NCBI GenBank assembly: GCA_025403435.1
Contig: CM046345.1
Coordinates: forward strand, 2,666,001-2,730,000
Origin: Artocarpus heterophyllus
Taxonomy: Eukaryota; Streptophyta; Magnoliopsida; Rosales; Moraceae
Direction of reading: 5' to 3'
DNA length: 64,000 nucleotides
Both the position numbers and the translations under genes were made by a program. Every line of letters starts with the position of its first letter. Position 1 is the stretch's first letter. A model generated the notes under the pieces. That model did no database searches. It saw only the letters and a program-made list of their open reading frames with translations, and was not told the origin of the DNA. Shown piece after piece: positions 25,132 to 38,232 of this stretch.

Positions 25132-26798
25132 GCTCACCACGCCTAGAAGAAATTTTGTCCTTGTAATTGGAAATCATCTCAAAAGCAAATAAATGCAAGT
25201 AAAATTCTCACATAGTCGATTCTAATTCACAGGTTGCCTCATCAGCTCCATGGTGCTGGCACATGGCTTTCACCAATGGTATATCACGACGTTGCAAACT
25301 TATTATCTTTCAATCGATGATCTAGAATGGCACCTCCTCTAGGTTGTGTATTCCTGGATCGATACATCATGGAATGAAACAACTTTGCTTGGCTCTGGTG
25401 GGCATCTCAGAAGCATTGACACGTGGAACACATTTTGAACGTGAAATAGCTTGGGAGGAAGATTGAGTTGATAAGCGACCACACCAACACGATGATAAAT
25501 CTCAAATGGTCCAACGTACCTTGGTGCAAGGATTCCACTTACACCGAATGCAAAATACTCTTATGCGATGAAACCTTTAAGAGAACGAAGTTGCCTACTT
25601 CAAATTCTAAGGGTCAACGTCTCTTATTTGTATAACTCTTTTGTCTACTTTGAGTAGCTTTCAACCGATCACAAATTACGACAATATTTTCGTTGCTCTT
25701 ATGGATCTCATTAGGTCTGATAATGATCTTTCCTCTGGTTCTGCCTAACACACTGTCGATTGACATGATCTTTCATAGAGTGCCTCAAACGGTGCCATAC
25801 TATACTCGCTTGGTAGCTGTTGTTGTATGTAAATTCTACCATATGCAAGTGTCTCTTCTAGTTCCTGCCAAAATATAATACACAGGCACGTAACATATCC
25901 TCAATAATCTAAATGACTTGCTTTGACTGCTTGTTGGTTTGAGGATGAAAAGCAGTGCTAAAATTCAAATCTATGCCTAAGGCTTCTTGGAAACTCCTCC
26001 AATACTTGACATTAAACCAAGTATCTCTATCGAAAGTGATGGACAATAAAACTCCATGCAACCTCATTATATTCTCAAGATATAATTCTCCAAGAACTCT
26101 CCTTGAACATGTCGATCTAAAAGATATGAAATGCATTGATTTCGTCAACTTATTGATAACAAGCCAGATTGCATCACGTCTCTACTCCATCCTTGACAAA
26201 CAAGTGAGGAAATCCATTATAACATGCTCCCACTTCCACCTAGGAATGAAAGCAACTGAAGCTGTCCAGCGAGCTTCTGATGCTCAGCTTTCACCTATAG
26301 ACAAGTCATGCACTTGGCGACGTACTCAAAGACATGCTTTCTCATACCTCTCCATCAATATTGCTTCTTCAAATCAAAATAAATTTTTATGCTCCCCAGA
26401 TGAATAGCAAATTGAGACTTGTGGGCTTAGTCTATTACGGCCATTGTCACTTCTTTTATTGCAGGTAGTGCCAAACGTTCCTTCAAATACAACAACCCAA
26501 TTGAGTGTATTTTTCACTCTTCAAATTACTCTCCATTCTAAATCTATGTCCATATTCCCTATAGATGTTGATCTCACCATTGATTTTGCTTCACCATCTA
26601 AATGAGCGCTAGGGTAGACTCTATGATATACTGAAACTTGATTGCCATGTTCATAGTACCGTAGCCCATACTTACTTACCATGGCATCTCTTTTCCAACC
26701 CTTAAGTGCTAAGCAAGCAAGAACCTTAGAAGACTTCCTATTGAGTGCATTTGCAACTACGTTGGCCTTTCCGAAATGATATTGCAACATGAAATTGT
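25132..26798 (-). pseudogene. Gypsy C integrase and chromodomain part
   Basis: The 3' half of the gypsy C polyprotein. Recognisable pieces: RNase H end and linker (FGKANVVANALNRKSS) at 26790-26521; integrase core at 26148-25909 (TKSMHFISFRSTCSR, SITFDRD, then FHPQTNKQSKQV, where Lys-Gln replace the usual catalytic Glu context SERV); chromodomain-side sequence toward 25200. Stops and frameshifts occur throughout. The polypurine tract at 25132-25157 is degraded. Not functional. Confidence 0.82.
26794..26798. other. Target site duplication of copia II, left
   Basis: attgt immediately before the LTR start, repeated exactly at 35321-35325. Confidence 0.9.
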
Positions 26799-28225
26799 TG
26801 TTAGATATGTATGCCCTAAGGAATAAAAATGTAATACATTTTTAGAGACATTTTTATTAATAAAGAATTTATTCATTTACATATACCAAATCTTGTCCTC
26901 TTTACGTTCATATTTGTTGAATGTATGTTAAGCAAATAGTAGTATGAGATTGTCGGTCTAAACCTTTAAGCATTGGGCATATGATGGACTGATTATGCAA
27001 AATACACAACTCTTAAGGTGACGGTCTAAAACATATGATCCACAATCGAGGGAATAAAGTTGGGCGCTTTATTCATGTAAAGATTGTTATGTTGTCTATA
27101 TCCCTATTGGGAGATGGTTTGTCTTAACCATCGAAGTTGGACTCTATGAATAGAAACATTGACACGTTGTCATAGGTGACGATGTGTTGGATCGGGACAC
27201 AAAGTGAATTGATTTTGGTTAATAATTCTGTCGCAGCAAATCGATTCACTTTAGACAATCATTTGTATTGTATCTTGATCCTGAGATGGATAGTGGGCCC
27301 GTTGTCTCGACTTGTGTCTTTTGATATACCAAAGGGTGACTCCCACATCTCAATAGTGGTATTCATGCCGGTACGTTGGAGGCATGACTCTTGATGGCGT
27401 AGACTTGTTATTCATAGATATGGAATCCATAGCTCCTCTTTAGGAGTAATGATATCCTCTTATATGCGTTATCCTGTAATTGGAAAACTAGAGCGCTTAA
27501 CCATTTGGATACATAGGTGTAACCAAACGGTATACTATCTTTGGATGGTAAGTTTTCTAATGGTGAGATAATGGAACGTAAGATAAAAGTAATCGGGAAG
27601 GTAAGACAAAACTTGTCCTTAAGCCGATTATGGATTATCATATGGGGATACGATACACTATGATATGTCATGGATACTTAGCTATACGAGCTTCGTAATT
27701 CTATAAAGTTTGAGAGTGTAGCTCCAAGCTTTTAGTGGAGTAGCATTGGAGTTGATAATTGTGAAATGTTTATCTAGGATATTGGGTTTCATAATTATCA
27801 AGAGCTTGAACTTTATAGGTCTATTTTGGTCCCCTTTGCTAGCTCACAAAATCCTGTAACGATACGGCGTGCTTTTTCAATAATTGGTGACTTATGTCGG
27901 ATTGGTTTAAAATTTGAAAGAATCAAATAATTCAGGTCTGTTTATTGCTTGAATTAATTTTGTAATAAAATTAATTATGAATAAACTTGTTGAATTATTG
28001 GGATCAGATAGTTCTTGTCTGTTTATCGGTTGATTTAATTGGATAAATTAGATCAAGATAAACTTGTAGAATTATTGTGAATTGATTTATTTTCTTAGAG
28101 ATTATCTTGACAAAGTTTATTTTGATCAGATAACTTCTCTATTGGGTTATTTGAACCAAAACTAAGACTTTATTCTATAGAATCTTGGCTAGAAAATAAA
28201 AGATTTGCGGAGATATTTACGCGGC

Positions 28226-28265
28226 AGTTCGGCCTACAGATGGGGCCTGTTCGGCCTGCCGATCA
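28226..28265 (+). repeat. Motif pair upstream of TATA, copia II 5' LTR
   Basis: ttcggcctacagat and ttcggcctgccgatc, ending about 117 bp before the TATA box. Sense orientation TCGGCCTGCCGA. Confidence 0.8.
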
Positions 28266-28381
28266 GTGAGAGATAAGATTATGCATTTTTACGCGGATCT
28301 TATCAGATATTGATCCAAACATGATTCTGTTTCAAGTTTTTGAGACCTAATCTGATAAGGACTGACCCCAGGACCAATCGT

Positions 28382-28389
28382 TATATAAA
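28382..28389 (+). promoter_or_regulatory. TATA box of copia II 5' LTR
   Basis: TATATAAA followed by gggagtaag; the same place in every copy of this LTR has TATAAAAA or TATATAAA. Confidence 0.75.
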
Positions 28390-28792
28390 GGGAGTAAGTC
28401 TCATGAGTTACTAAGATCAATTGAGAGATTAAGAGTGATACTCTTCTGGTAAGCATCTGAAAACTCCCTGAGAGCTGTTGTTCATAAATCACGACCACTA
28501 GCTTGGGCTCACTCGATTGGTTGGAAGGAGAGTCATCGGCGGAAGAGCTGTTCGTATGAGCCCACACTCACTCTGATCGTGGATAGAGAATAGAAAAGAA
28601 GACCAGTTGGTTGAGGCTCTTTTGGAACGTTACTTCTCTTCACGCGTTGCAGAGGTTCTTCGGCACACAAAGGTTAGTAAGATTTGTTTAATTTATACAT
28701 ATAGCAAGTCAAAATTGTATTTCAGAAAAATACTCTGATGTTAAAATTTTTAAAATTCCCGCTGCGCACCTCACACTATTTTTTCCAACAAT

Positions 28793-28804
28793 TGGTATAA
28801 GAGC
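28793..28804 (+). other. Primer binding site of copia II
   Basis: TGGTATAAGAGC two bases after the LTR, one change from the standard TGGTATCAGAGC Met-tRNA complement. Confidence 0.8.
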
Positions 28805-30427
28805 CAAAGTTTTTACATAAATTTATGAGTTTATGATCATAGTATATGTATAAATTTTATGATCTTAATCTCTCCTATGCTTGAATTTAATTTTATATAG
28901 AGTTGGCACTCTAGGTTTTTATAAAATTATATGTTGTCAAGGATTATGTGGTGAGTGTTCATTAATTAATTATGGTTAATTAAATTATTATTTAATTATT
29001 TATTAATTAATTTATTTATGCCGGTTGTGGTTCCTTAGTGTTTAAAATGTGTATTTAGGTTTTTCTTGTAATTAGATGGTGGACTATCATCTTCGTCTAA
29101 AAATTGTTATTTAATTTTAAATTTGTAAGAATTTTGTAATTAAATAATTATTCAGAAAAGACGGATCTAGAAGACGTATCAAGAAGGCGGATTTAGAAGA
29201 TGGATGATGGCGTACCCAGGTATTTCTCGAGTCTCTAATTTTTTGTTTTTGAATTGTTGAAAATAAAATTAATGAATTACATTAAAATTGAATTTTCTAG
29301 AATAGGAGATTTTTGCTCGGTTGGCATGCCAAACATCACAGTTCGACAGGCCGATGGTCACAGATCGGCAGGCCAGACGTGTGGTTCGGCAGGCCGTTTG
29401 TGGGGCAAAAATTGGCTGGCTCTGCCGGCAGGCCAACCTTCCAGTTCAAGTTCGGCATGTCAAACTTTCATGGGTCGACAAGCCGATATTTTCGATCAGC
29501 AGGCCGATCAAGCAAGACCGACAGGCCGATCACCCAGATCGGCCTGCTGACTGAGAGCTGGAAAATTTCTAGAAAATGTGCAATTTTTGTGGTACAGTTT
29601 TAATTTTATTTTTGAGATGATTCTAAGAAACATTAAATTTGGATATGACCGTAAATATGAAGTATTTGATTCATATGGGATTGAAGACTTGAAGATGGGA
29701 ATTACGTGAAGAAGGATACAACTTGAGGATTCAAGGATGAACAATTGATATATGTCTCGATTATTCTCTTGTAATCTTAGTTTTTTATTCTCTAGGGTGG
29801 AACCATAATATTACGGTTATTATTATTTTGCTTGTAGCTTTGCTTTATTGCTTTGCTTGTCTGTATTATAATATGATTTGCCATGTATATTAATAACATG
29901 TCATATAGAATAGGAAGTGCCGCTCATATTAAAATTGTTCACGCATAATTTTAAAATAAAACCTTGATATCAAAAGATTGAGTGGGAGAAGGTTTTCGAA
30001 GAGAGAACTTAAGGCCTCCATCGTTGGTCCATAGGAAGAACATGGTGGTCCCGACCCCTAGGAAGGGATTTCTATCATGTACCAGATTGGATCTCTAAAA
30101 GGATAAGGTATTTTAGCATGATTTATGGTTGCACACCCCTAGGTGGTGATTATAAACCATGGATAAAATATTGAAACGATGGTTATACACTCACATTAAT
30201 TTTATTATTAACCTCCCCTAGGAGCTCTATTAATAAAATTAATGGCCAAAGAAACGATTATTAATATATGCTGGATCATACGGGTCTTGGATGGCATGTA
30301 TTAATCAGAAGGGAATACGTGTTCCTGATTGAATTTGGCATGACTCCCCTAGGAGCTTGTCGAATTCTGAGTTGGGAATTATCGTTGTAAGGTTGTGATA
30401 TTTTCAAGGTTTTGACACATAAACACA
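28805..30427 (+). other. Untranslated leader of copia II
   Basis: About 1.6 kb between PBS and coding remnant, colinear with 48196-49760 of copia III and similar through most of its length. No conserved reading frame. It contains the motif cluster at 29316-29550 and ends in acacatttgta, where it joins pol directly. Confidence 0.8.
29316..29550 (+). repeat. Motif cluster in copia II leader
   Basis: About nine sites, mostly TCGGCAGGCCGA orientation (ttcgacaggccgat, atcggcaggccaga, ttcggcaggccgtt, gatcagcaggccgatc); the last (atcggcctgctgac) is reversed. This is the reverse complement of the orientation in the same element's U3. Confidence 0.85.
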
Positions 30428-33305
30428 TTTGTAAAAGGAATTTAATTTTTGTATCATGTTTATTTAAAGACTCCTACGTGATATCTTTTAATGAAAAAGT
30501 GGTGATTCGTAAAAACAAATCTTTTATCTATTCTGGATGGATGCAAAATAATCTAGATTTTATCAAACCAAAGATGGACTTATTGCTTAATGCTGAGATG
30601 AATGATAATAACTCTAAAAGACTTAAAACTTCTCACTCTAATAAGACTTATCTTTGGCAATTACGCCTTGGTCATATTAACCTGAATAGGATTCAAAGTT
30701 TGGTAAGGGATGGACCTTTAAGTCACTTAAAGGTGGAATCTATACCTCAATATGAATCTTGTTTGGAGGCTAAAATGACCAAAAGACCATATGGGTCTTA
30801 AGGCAATAGGGCTGAAGGGGTTCTAGAACTTGTGCATAGTGATGTTTGCAGACCGATGAACATCCAGACACGAGGAGGGTATGAGTACTTCATCCCTTTT
30901 ATTGATGATTACTCAAGATATGGGTATGTGTGCCTGATGCACCGCAAAAGCGAAACTTTTGACAAGTTTAGGGAGTTTCAGGCTGAAGTGGAAAAGCAAT
31001 TGGGTAGACCCATAAAGGCACTTCGATCCGATCGAGGTGGAGAATACCTTTCAGATGAGTTCTTGGGACACTTGTTAGAGAATGGGATTTTATCCCATTT
31101 GACTGCGTCGGGCACTCTGTAGTAGAATGGCATAGTAGAGAGAAGAAATAAGACTTTGTTGGACATGGTCAGGTCCATGATGAGTTATTCATCATTACCT
31201 TTATCCTTTTGGGGATATGCACTACAAACTGCATGTTATCTTTTGAACAATGTGCCTTCAAAATCGGTCCCTAAAACTCCTCACGAGTTGTGGATAAGAA
31301 GGAAGACATCCTTAAACCATATTCACATATGGGGATGTCCGGCTCATGTCCTGTTTAAGGATCCAAATAAGTTGGAAGCACGCTCGGAAGTTTGCGTGTT
31401 TGTAGGATATCCAAAAGGGACTAAAGGGGGTTATTTTTATAACCCAAAGGAAAATAAAGTCGTAGTTTCTGCTAATGCAACATTCCTTGTGGAGAGTTAC
31501 ATGGATGACTTTAAACCTCGAAGCAAAGTGGTGCTTGAGGAGTTAAGGAGTGATCAAATCACTCCGGAGGTTCCGAATGAAACCGTTTCGATTAGTGTAG
31601 AAAAACCAAACAAACTTGAACAACAATCTCAGGGGCTTCGGCATAATGGGAGGATCGGGCGTCAACCTGAGAGGTATATATTCAATAAGGAGATCTTCTT
31701 GGCTAAACCGGATGAACATGACAGGGATCCTTATACTTACGCAGAAGCTATGGAGGATGTTGATTTCAAACTCTGGACAGAGCCATGAACATAGAGATGA
31801 AGTCTATTGAGACAAATAAGGTCTAGGAGCTTGTGGATCTTCCCGAAGGGGTAAAACCCATAGGGTGTAAGTGGATCTATAAGAGAAAAAGAGGTGTGGA
31901 TGGAAAGGTTGAAACCTTTAAAGCTAGACTGGTAGCTAAGGGTTATACACAAAAAGAAGGAATCGATTATGAGGAAACCTTTTCGCCTGTAGCCATGCTT
32001 AAGTCCATCCGAATTCTCTTATCCATAGCTGTCGCTCTTGACTACGAGATTTGACAGATGGATGTCAAGACGGCTTTTCTAAATAGCTATCTTGATGAGT
32101 CCATTTATATGGAACAACCAGATGGATTCAAGGTTACGGGACAAGAGGGTAAGGTTTGTAAGCTGCTAAAGTCAATTTATGGACTTAAGCAGGCTTCTCG
32201 TTCTTGGAACATAAGATTTGATCAGGTGATTAAGACTTATGGGTTCTCACAAAATGTGGATGAACCATGTGTTTACAAACACATTAAGAATAGGAAGGTG
32301 GTTTTTCTACTGCTCTATGCAGATGACATTCTGCTAATTGGCAATGACGTTGGGGCGTTGTTATTAGTCAAATTATGGTTGACCAAGCTGTTTGACATAA
32401 AGGAGTTGGGTGAGGCTAATTTTGTTCTCGGTATCCAAATCTTTCAGGATAGGAAGAACAAAATGATAGCTTTGTCACAGGTTGGCTACATAGATAAAAT
32501 TCTCAGGAGGTTTGCAATGCAGGATTCCAAGAAAGGTGGGCAACCATCTAGGTCTAGAATTACTCTTTCTAAGAAAGACTCCCCAAAGTCTTATGAAGAA
32601 AGAGAATGCATGAAGAAGGTTCCTTATGCTTCAGTAGTGGGTAGTCTCATGTATGCCATGCTTTGCACACGACCGGTTATAAGTTATGCGGTCGGGATTG
32701 TAAGTTGATTTCAGGCGGATCCAGGACCGAACCACTGGGTTGCGGTAAAGCATATTTTTAAGTACCTGAGAAGGACTCGAGGGTATATGCTTGTGTGTTC
32801 AGGTGAGGACTTGACTCCTCTAGGATATACTGACCTAGATTTTCAATCCTGTCTAGATTCTAGGAAATCGACTTTGGGGTTTGTGTTTACTCTGGGCGGC
32901 AGTGCCATCAGTTGGAGAAGTGCAAAGCAAGATTGCACTTCGGATTCAATGATGGAGGCCAAGTATGTGGCAGCTAGTGATGCTTTGAAAGAAGCAGTGT
33001 GGCTCTGCAAGTTCCTTGGGGAGCTTGAGGTTGTTCCTGGTATGGATAAGGTGGTATCACTGTACTGTGATAACAGTGCGGCGATAGCTAATGCTAAGGA
33101 ACCAAGATTTCACAAGAAAAGTAAGCATATTTATCGAAAGTATCATGTGATAAAGGACTTCGTTGAGGGCGGGCATGTCACGGTATGCAAGATCGCGTCA
33201 AAGGACAATTTAGCTTATCCATTTACAAAGACACTTACTGGGAGAGTCTTCGAGAAACATGTGGAAGCTTTGGGGATGCGAGATTTGCTGTATTTACTCA
33301 CTTAG
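30428..33305 (+). pseudogene. pol remnant of copia II (integrase, RT, RNase H)
   Basis: Starts inside the pre-integrase domain because gag and protease are deleted. Pre-integrase YLWQLRLGHINLNRI near 30650; integrase core with FIDDYSRYGY and [10 protein letters not shown] (30900-31040); RT with [10 protein letters not shown] near 31870, MDVKTAFLNSYLDES near 32058, and LLYADDILLIG near 32320, where the usual YVDD is YADD; RNase H with YCDNSAAIANA near 33065; stop at 33303-33305. Stops include TAA at 30799, TAG at 31120, TAG near 31824 and TGA near 32052; a 1-nt deletion lies near 31780. Copia III carries a different set of lesions. Not functional. Confidence 0.9.
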
Positions 33306-33308
33306 TGC

Positions 33309-33319
33309 AAGTGGGAGAT
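33309..33319 (+). other. Polypurine tract of copia II
   Basis: aagtgggagat directly before the 3' LTR; copia III has the same tract at 62184-62194. Confidence 0.75.
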
Positions 33320-35320
33320 TGTTAGATATGTATGCCCTAAGGAGTAAAAATGTAATACGTTTTTGGAGACATTTTTATCAATAAAGAATTTATTCATTTA
33401 CATATACCAAATCTTGTCCTCTTTATGTTCATATTTGTTTAATGTACGTTAAGCAAACAGTAGTCTAAGATTGTCGGTCTAAACATTTAAGAATTGGGCA
33501 TATGATGGACAGATTATGCGAAAGACACGATTCTTAAGGTGACGGTCTAAAACATATGATCCGCAATCGAGGGAATAAAGTTGGGCACTTTATTCATGCA
33601 AAGATTGTTATGTTGTCTATATCCCTATTGGAAGATGGTTTGTCTTGACCATCGGAGTTGGACTCCGTGAATAGAAATATTGGCACGTTGTCATAGGTGA
33701 CGATGTGTTGAATCGGGACACAAAGTGAATTGATTTTGGTTAATAATTCTATCTTGGCAAATCGATTCACTTTAGACAATCATTTGTATTGTATCTTAAT
33801 CCTGAGATAGATAGTAGACCCGTTGTCTCGACTTGTGTCTTTTGATGTACCAAAGGGTGACTCCCACGTCTCAATAATGGTATGCATGCCTGTATGCTGG
33901 AGGCATGACTCTTGATGGCGTAGACTTGTTATTCATATATATGGAATCAATAGCTCCTCTTTAGGAGTAATCATATCCTCTTATATGCGTTATCCTGTAA
34001 TTGGAAAACTAGAGCGCTCAACCATTTGGATACATATGTGCAACAAAATGGTATACTATCTTTGGATGGTAAGTTTTCTAATGGTGAGATAATGGAACGT
34101 AAGATAAAAATAATCAGGAGGGGAAGACAAAACTTGTCCTTAAGCGGATTATGGATTATCATATGGGGATACGATACACTATGATATGTCATGGAGACTT
34201 AGCTATACGGGCTTCGTAGTTTTATAAAGTTCGAGAGTGCAGCTCCAAGCTTTTAGTGGAGTAGCGTTGGAGTTGATAATTGTGAAACGTATATTTGGGA
34301 TATTGGGTTTCATAATTATCGAGAGCTTGAACTTTATATTTCCATTTTGGTCCCCTTTGCTAGCTCACAAAATCCTGTAACGATACGGCGTGTTTTTTCA
34401 ATAATTGGTGACTTATGTCAGATTTATCGGATTGGTTTAAAATTTGAAGGGATCAAATAATTCATGTTTGTTTATTGGTTGGATTAATTTTGTAATAAAA
34501 TTAATTTAAGATAAACTTATTGAATTATTGGGATCAGATAGTTCTTGTCTGTTTATTTGTTGATTTAATTGTATAAATTAGATCAAGATAAAGTTGTAGA
34601 ATTATTGTGAATTGATTTATTTTCTTACAAATTATCTTGATAAATTTTGTTTTGATAAGATAACTTCTCTATTGGGTTATTTGAATCAAAACTGAGACTT
34701 CATCCTATAGAATCTCGGCTGGAAAATAAAAGATTCACGGAGATATTTACGCGGTAGTTTGGCCTGCCGATCTACATGTTCGGCCTACCGATCAACGAGA
34801 GATAAGATTACACATTTTTACGTGGATCTTTTTAGATATTGATCCGAACTTGATTCTGTTTTGAGTTTTTGAGACCTAATCTGATAAGGACTGACCCCGG
34901 GACCAATCGCTATATAAAGGGAGTAAGTCTCATGAGTTACTCAGATCAATTGAGAGATTAAGAGTGATACTCTTTTGGTGAGCATCTGAAAACTCCTTGA
35001 GAGTGTTTGTTCACAAATCATGAATACTAGCTTTGGGCTCTCTCGATTGGTTGGAAGGAGAGTCTCCGGTGGAAGAGCTGTACGTGTGAGCCCACACTCA
35101 CACTGATCGTGGATAGAGAATAGCAAAGAAGACTAGTTGGTTGAGGCTCTTCTGGAACGTTACTTCTCTTAATTGGTTGCGGAGGTTCTTCAGCACACAA
35201 AGGTTAGTAAGATATGTTTAATTTATACAGATAGCATGTCAAACTTGTGTTTTGGAAAAATACTCTGTCGTTAAAATTTTGAAAATTCCCGTTGCACACC
35301 TCACACTATTTTTTCCAACA
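33320..35320 (+). repeat. 3' LTR of copia II (2001 bp)
   Basis: tgttagatatg...ttttttccaaca. It differs from the 5' LTR at scattered bases, so the insertion is not recent. TATATAAA at 34911-34918. Confidence 0.93.
34757..34793 (+). repeat. Motif pair upstream of TATA, copia II 3' LTR
   Basis: tttggcctgccgatc and ttcggcctaccgatc, ending about 118 bp before the TATA box. The two copia II LTRs have decayed at different positions of the motif. Confidence 0.8.
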
Positions 35321-35325
35321 ATTGT
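35321..35325. other. Target site duplication of copia II, right
   Basis: attgt, identical to 26794-26798. Gypsy C pol resumes immediately. Confidence 0.9.
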
Positions 35326-38232
35326 AGTTTTCCATAAATTCCATCCATCTTCGTTGGCTCAAATTCAAATCCTTCTAAGTGAACAAATACTTTAAACTCT
35401 TCTGATCTAAGAAAATCTAGAAGGTCACTCTATGCAAGTAACATCTCTAAATCTTTAGGAAATGAATTACTGCTACAAACTCCAACTCATGAGTGGGATA
35501 TTTCTATTCATGAGGTCTCGGCTGTCGCAATCTATATACCACAACTCGTCTGTGTTGCATTAGTACACTTCCAAGTCCACGTCCCGAGGCATCCATGTAG
35601 ACTTTGTACGGCTCGTCACTACTTGGTATGATCAATATTGGAGCGGTGGTCAACCAGTTCTTTAATTCTTGGAAGGCATACTCACATTCTACATCCCATT
35701 CAAATCGAATGTTCTTCTTGATCAATCGCACCAATGGTTTGGCTATCTTCGAGTAATCTTGCATGAATTTCCTATAGTACCCAGCAAGTCCTAAGAAACT
35801 GTGAATCTTAGCCACGTTCCTTGGTCGTTCCCATTGCACTATTGCTTCTATCTTGGATGGGTCTACTATGATAACTTGCTCAGAGATGTCGTGACCCAAA
35901 AACTTAACTTCAGTCAACCAAAACCTACACTTGTCCTTCTTGGCATACAACTGGTGTTCTTGTAGAGTTTGAAACATAATTCTCAGGTGTTGCTCATGTT
36001 CTTCCCTAGTCTTAGCATAGATCAATATGTCATTGATGAATACGATCACGAACTAATCTGAATAAGGTTGAAAATCCTATTAATTAGATCCATGACAGCT
36101 GCAAGAGCATTTGTTAACCCAAACAGCATCACTAGAAACTCAAAATGTCCATACCGTGTCCTGAAAGCTGTCTTGGGAATATTTTCTTCCTTGATCCTAA
36201 GCTGATGATATCCAGAGCTTAGTCTTATCTTCAAGAAATATCAAGAACCTCCCAATTGATCGAATAGCTTATCAATCCTAGGAAATGGATACTTATTCTT
36301 CACCGTGACTCGATTCAGTTGTCGATAATCAATGCATAATCTGCGAGTACTATCATGTTTGTAGGCAAATAAAACTGGTGGGCCTAACAGTGACATATGG
36401 TTTCAAATATACCCCTTATCCGCAAGCTCCTGAAGTTGCTTTCTTAGTTATTTCATTTTTGTCGACGTTATTCGATATGGTGCTATAGAAATCAGAGCGG
36501 TCTCGGGGAGTAACTCAATGCCAAACTCAATCTCCCAGTGCGGTGGTAATCTAGGTATCTCGTCGAGGAAGACATCATCGAAATTGTTAACCACCAGTAT
36601 CACTGCATTTCTTCCTACTACACCAGATTCTTTTTCTGGATTCAAAAAGAGCGCATAACAAGCCAGATTTCTTCATCCTCTGAGACATGTCTTCATGAGT
36701 CGCTCACTCACCACTAGATTGTTACCACCCTGGTAAGTGATTGTCGTTCCCCTATCGGTCACTAGGGTTACTTTTCTAATGACAATCTACTAGAGCATTA
36801 TACCTAGATAGCCAATCTATTCCTAAGATCATATCATAGGAACTTATAGGGATCACAATCAAATCACTTTTTAGAATCTCACCCCCAATCTTTATCTTAC
36901 AAGACTTACATATACAGTTTAAATACACTAGCCCCAAGGGTGACGTAATTATCAAAGGCTCATCAAATTCCTCTATTTCTAATCCCAAGGCATGTACTAA
37001 TGAACTCGAAATGAGAGAATGAGTGGTACTAGCATCAAATAAAACACTAGCTATGGATTGGGAAACCAAAACCGTACTGTCAACTACCACGTTGCTGGTC
37101 TGAGCATCTGAACTCCCTGAAGTCATGGTGTGAACTTGAGATAGAGCCTTTCCTTTTACTTTGTTAGCATTGCTAGGTCTAGGTTTGGTTGGCCAATGTT
37201 GTTGCGGTGGAGGAGACTATACACTAGCTGTACTTAGTGCTATATACTACGGGACATTCCCCTAAAAATTTTGTGGCCGATAACCCAGTGCTGGATAGGG
37301 CATTTGTTATGGAGAAAACTAGTAGAACTATAGTTGCAAAATTTGTCGAGGTGGAGCTAAAATCTGAGCTAGGGACTGAAAACTTGCACCCTCTTCGGTT
37401 TGAGATCCTTGCTGAGTATTCCTTATTGGGCAATTCCTCTTGATGTCTCCCAATTGTTGGCAGTAGTGACAATCAAAGTTGTAAGGATTGCTTCGTTCGC
37501 TACTTGATGAACTGCTACTCCCATTATTAGCATTGTTGTGTTGATTCCACTCTTAAGCTTGACGGTTGTTATTGCCTCTCCTATTGCTCCTTTGAGGTCC
37601 TTCAAAAGTCCTTGCCTGGTTATCGTAATAGGTGTTGTAGTCGCTCTCCATTGACAAAGCCGATGATACCAACTCACCATAATATTGAATCCTTAATGCC
37701 ACCAATTGTTGTCAGATGGATCCCTTAAGTATTTCTTGAAACTTAATGCACTTTTCTTGCTTAAATGCCACAACAGATGGAGCAAACCTAGCCAATTCAG
37801 TAAACTTTGCCTCATACTCCCGAACTATCATATCACCCTGTTCTAATCTGTAAAATTTGACAATCTTTTGGTCTCTGTATCCTTGTGGAAAGTAACGCTC
37901 GTAAAATAGCTGTTTAAATCTGTCCCAATCAATATTCCTATTGTTTTCCATTCGTTTTGCCTGTTTCCACCTAGTGTTAGCACTTCCTTCTAATTTATAG
38001 GTCGCTAATTTGATGTGATATTCCACTGGTACTCCAAGTGTGTCTAGATGTTTCACCACCGAATCTATCTAGTACTCAGATACAAGTGGGTCCCCATTTC
38101 TGTCAAAAGTGAGGATGGTTGCATATCGAAATTCCTTAAAATACTCATGTTGGCAACTTGCCTCAGAATCATCATGACTAGCTCTTGCTGCCATCCGTCA
38201 AAAAGTAGCAAACATAGCTCCTATCATGCCAT
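35326..38232 (-). pseudogene. Gypsy C gag, protease, RT and RNase H part
   Basis: Minus-strand remnant of the 5' part of the gypsy C polyprotein. RNase H start ([10 protein letters not shown]) near 35600; RT with VFINDILIYAK near 36020, where FIDD has become FIND, and [12 protein letters not shown] near 36150; protease near 37050 reads LFDASTTHSL, so the catalytic DTG is lost; Gag core YKLEGSANTRWKQAKR at 38059-37712. The zinc-knuckle region near 37450 is broken. The Gag N-terminus is missing at the deletion joining 38232 to the LTR. Divergence from A/B is much greater than A from B. Confidence 0.85.

Larger units (their letters stand above)
26799..28790 (+). repeat. 5' LTR of copia II (1992 bp)
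   Basis: tgttagatatgtatg...ttttttccaaca, TG...CA. TATATAAA at 28382-28389 with an upstream accaat. The LTR is shared with the solo LTR at 20096 and with copia III. Confidence 0.93.
26799..35320 (+). mobile_element. Copia II, Angela-like, gag-deleted (8522 bp)
   Basis: Complete ends and perfect 5-bp target duplication (attgt) in the RNase H region of gypsy C. LTRs are 26799-28790 and 33320-35320; PBS at 28793; leader to about 30427; polypurine tract before 33320. Gag, protease and the start of the pre-integrase domain are missing, so it could only have moved with proteins in trans, or the deletion followed insertion. I place it near Angela in the Angela/TAR/Tork group from polymerase similarity and the roughly 2-kb LTRs; the exact lineage is not certain. 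Confidence 0.9.
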
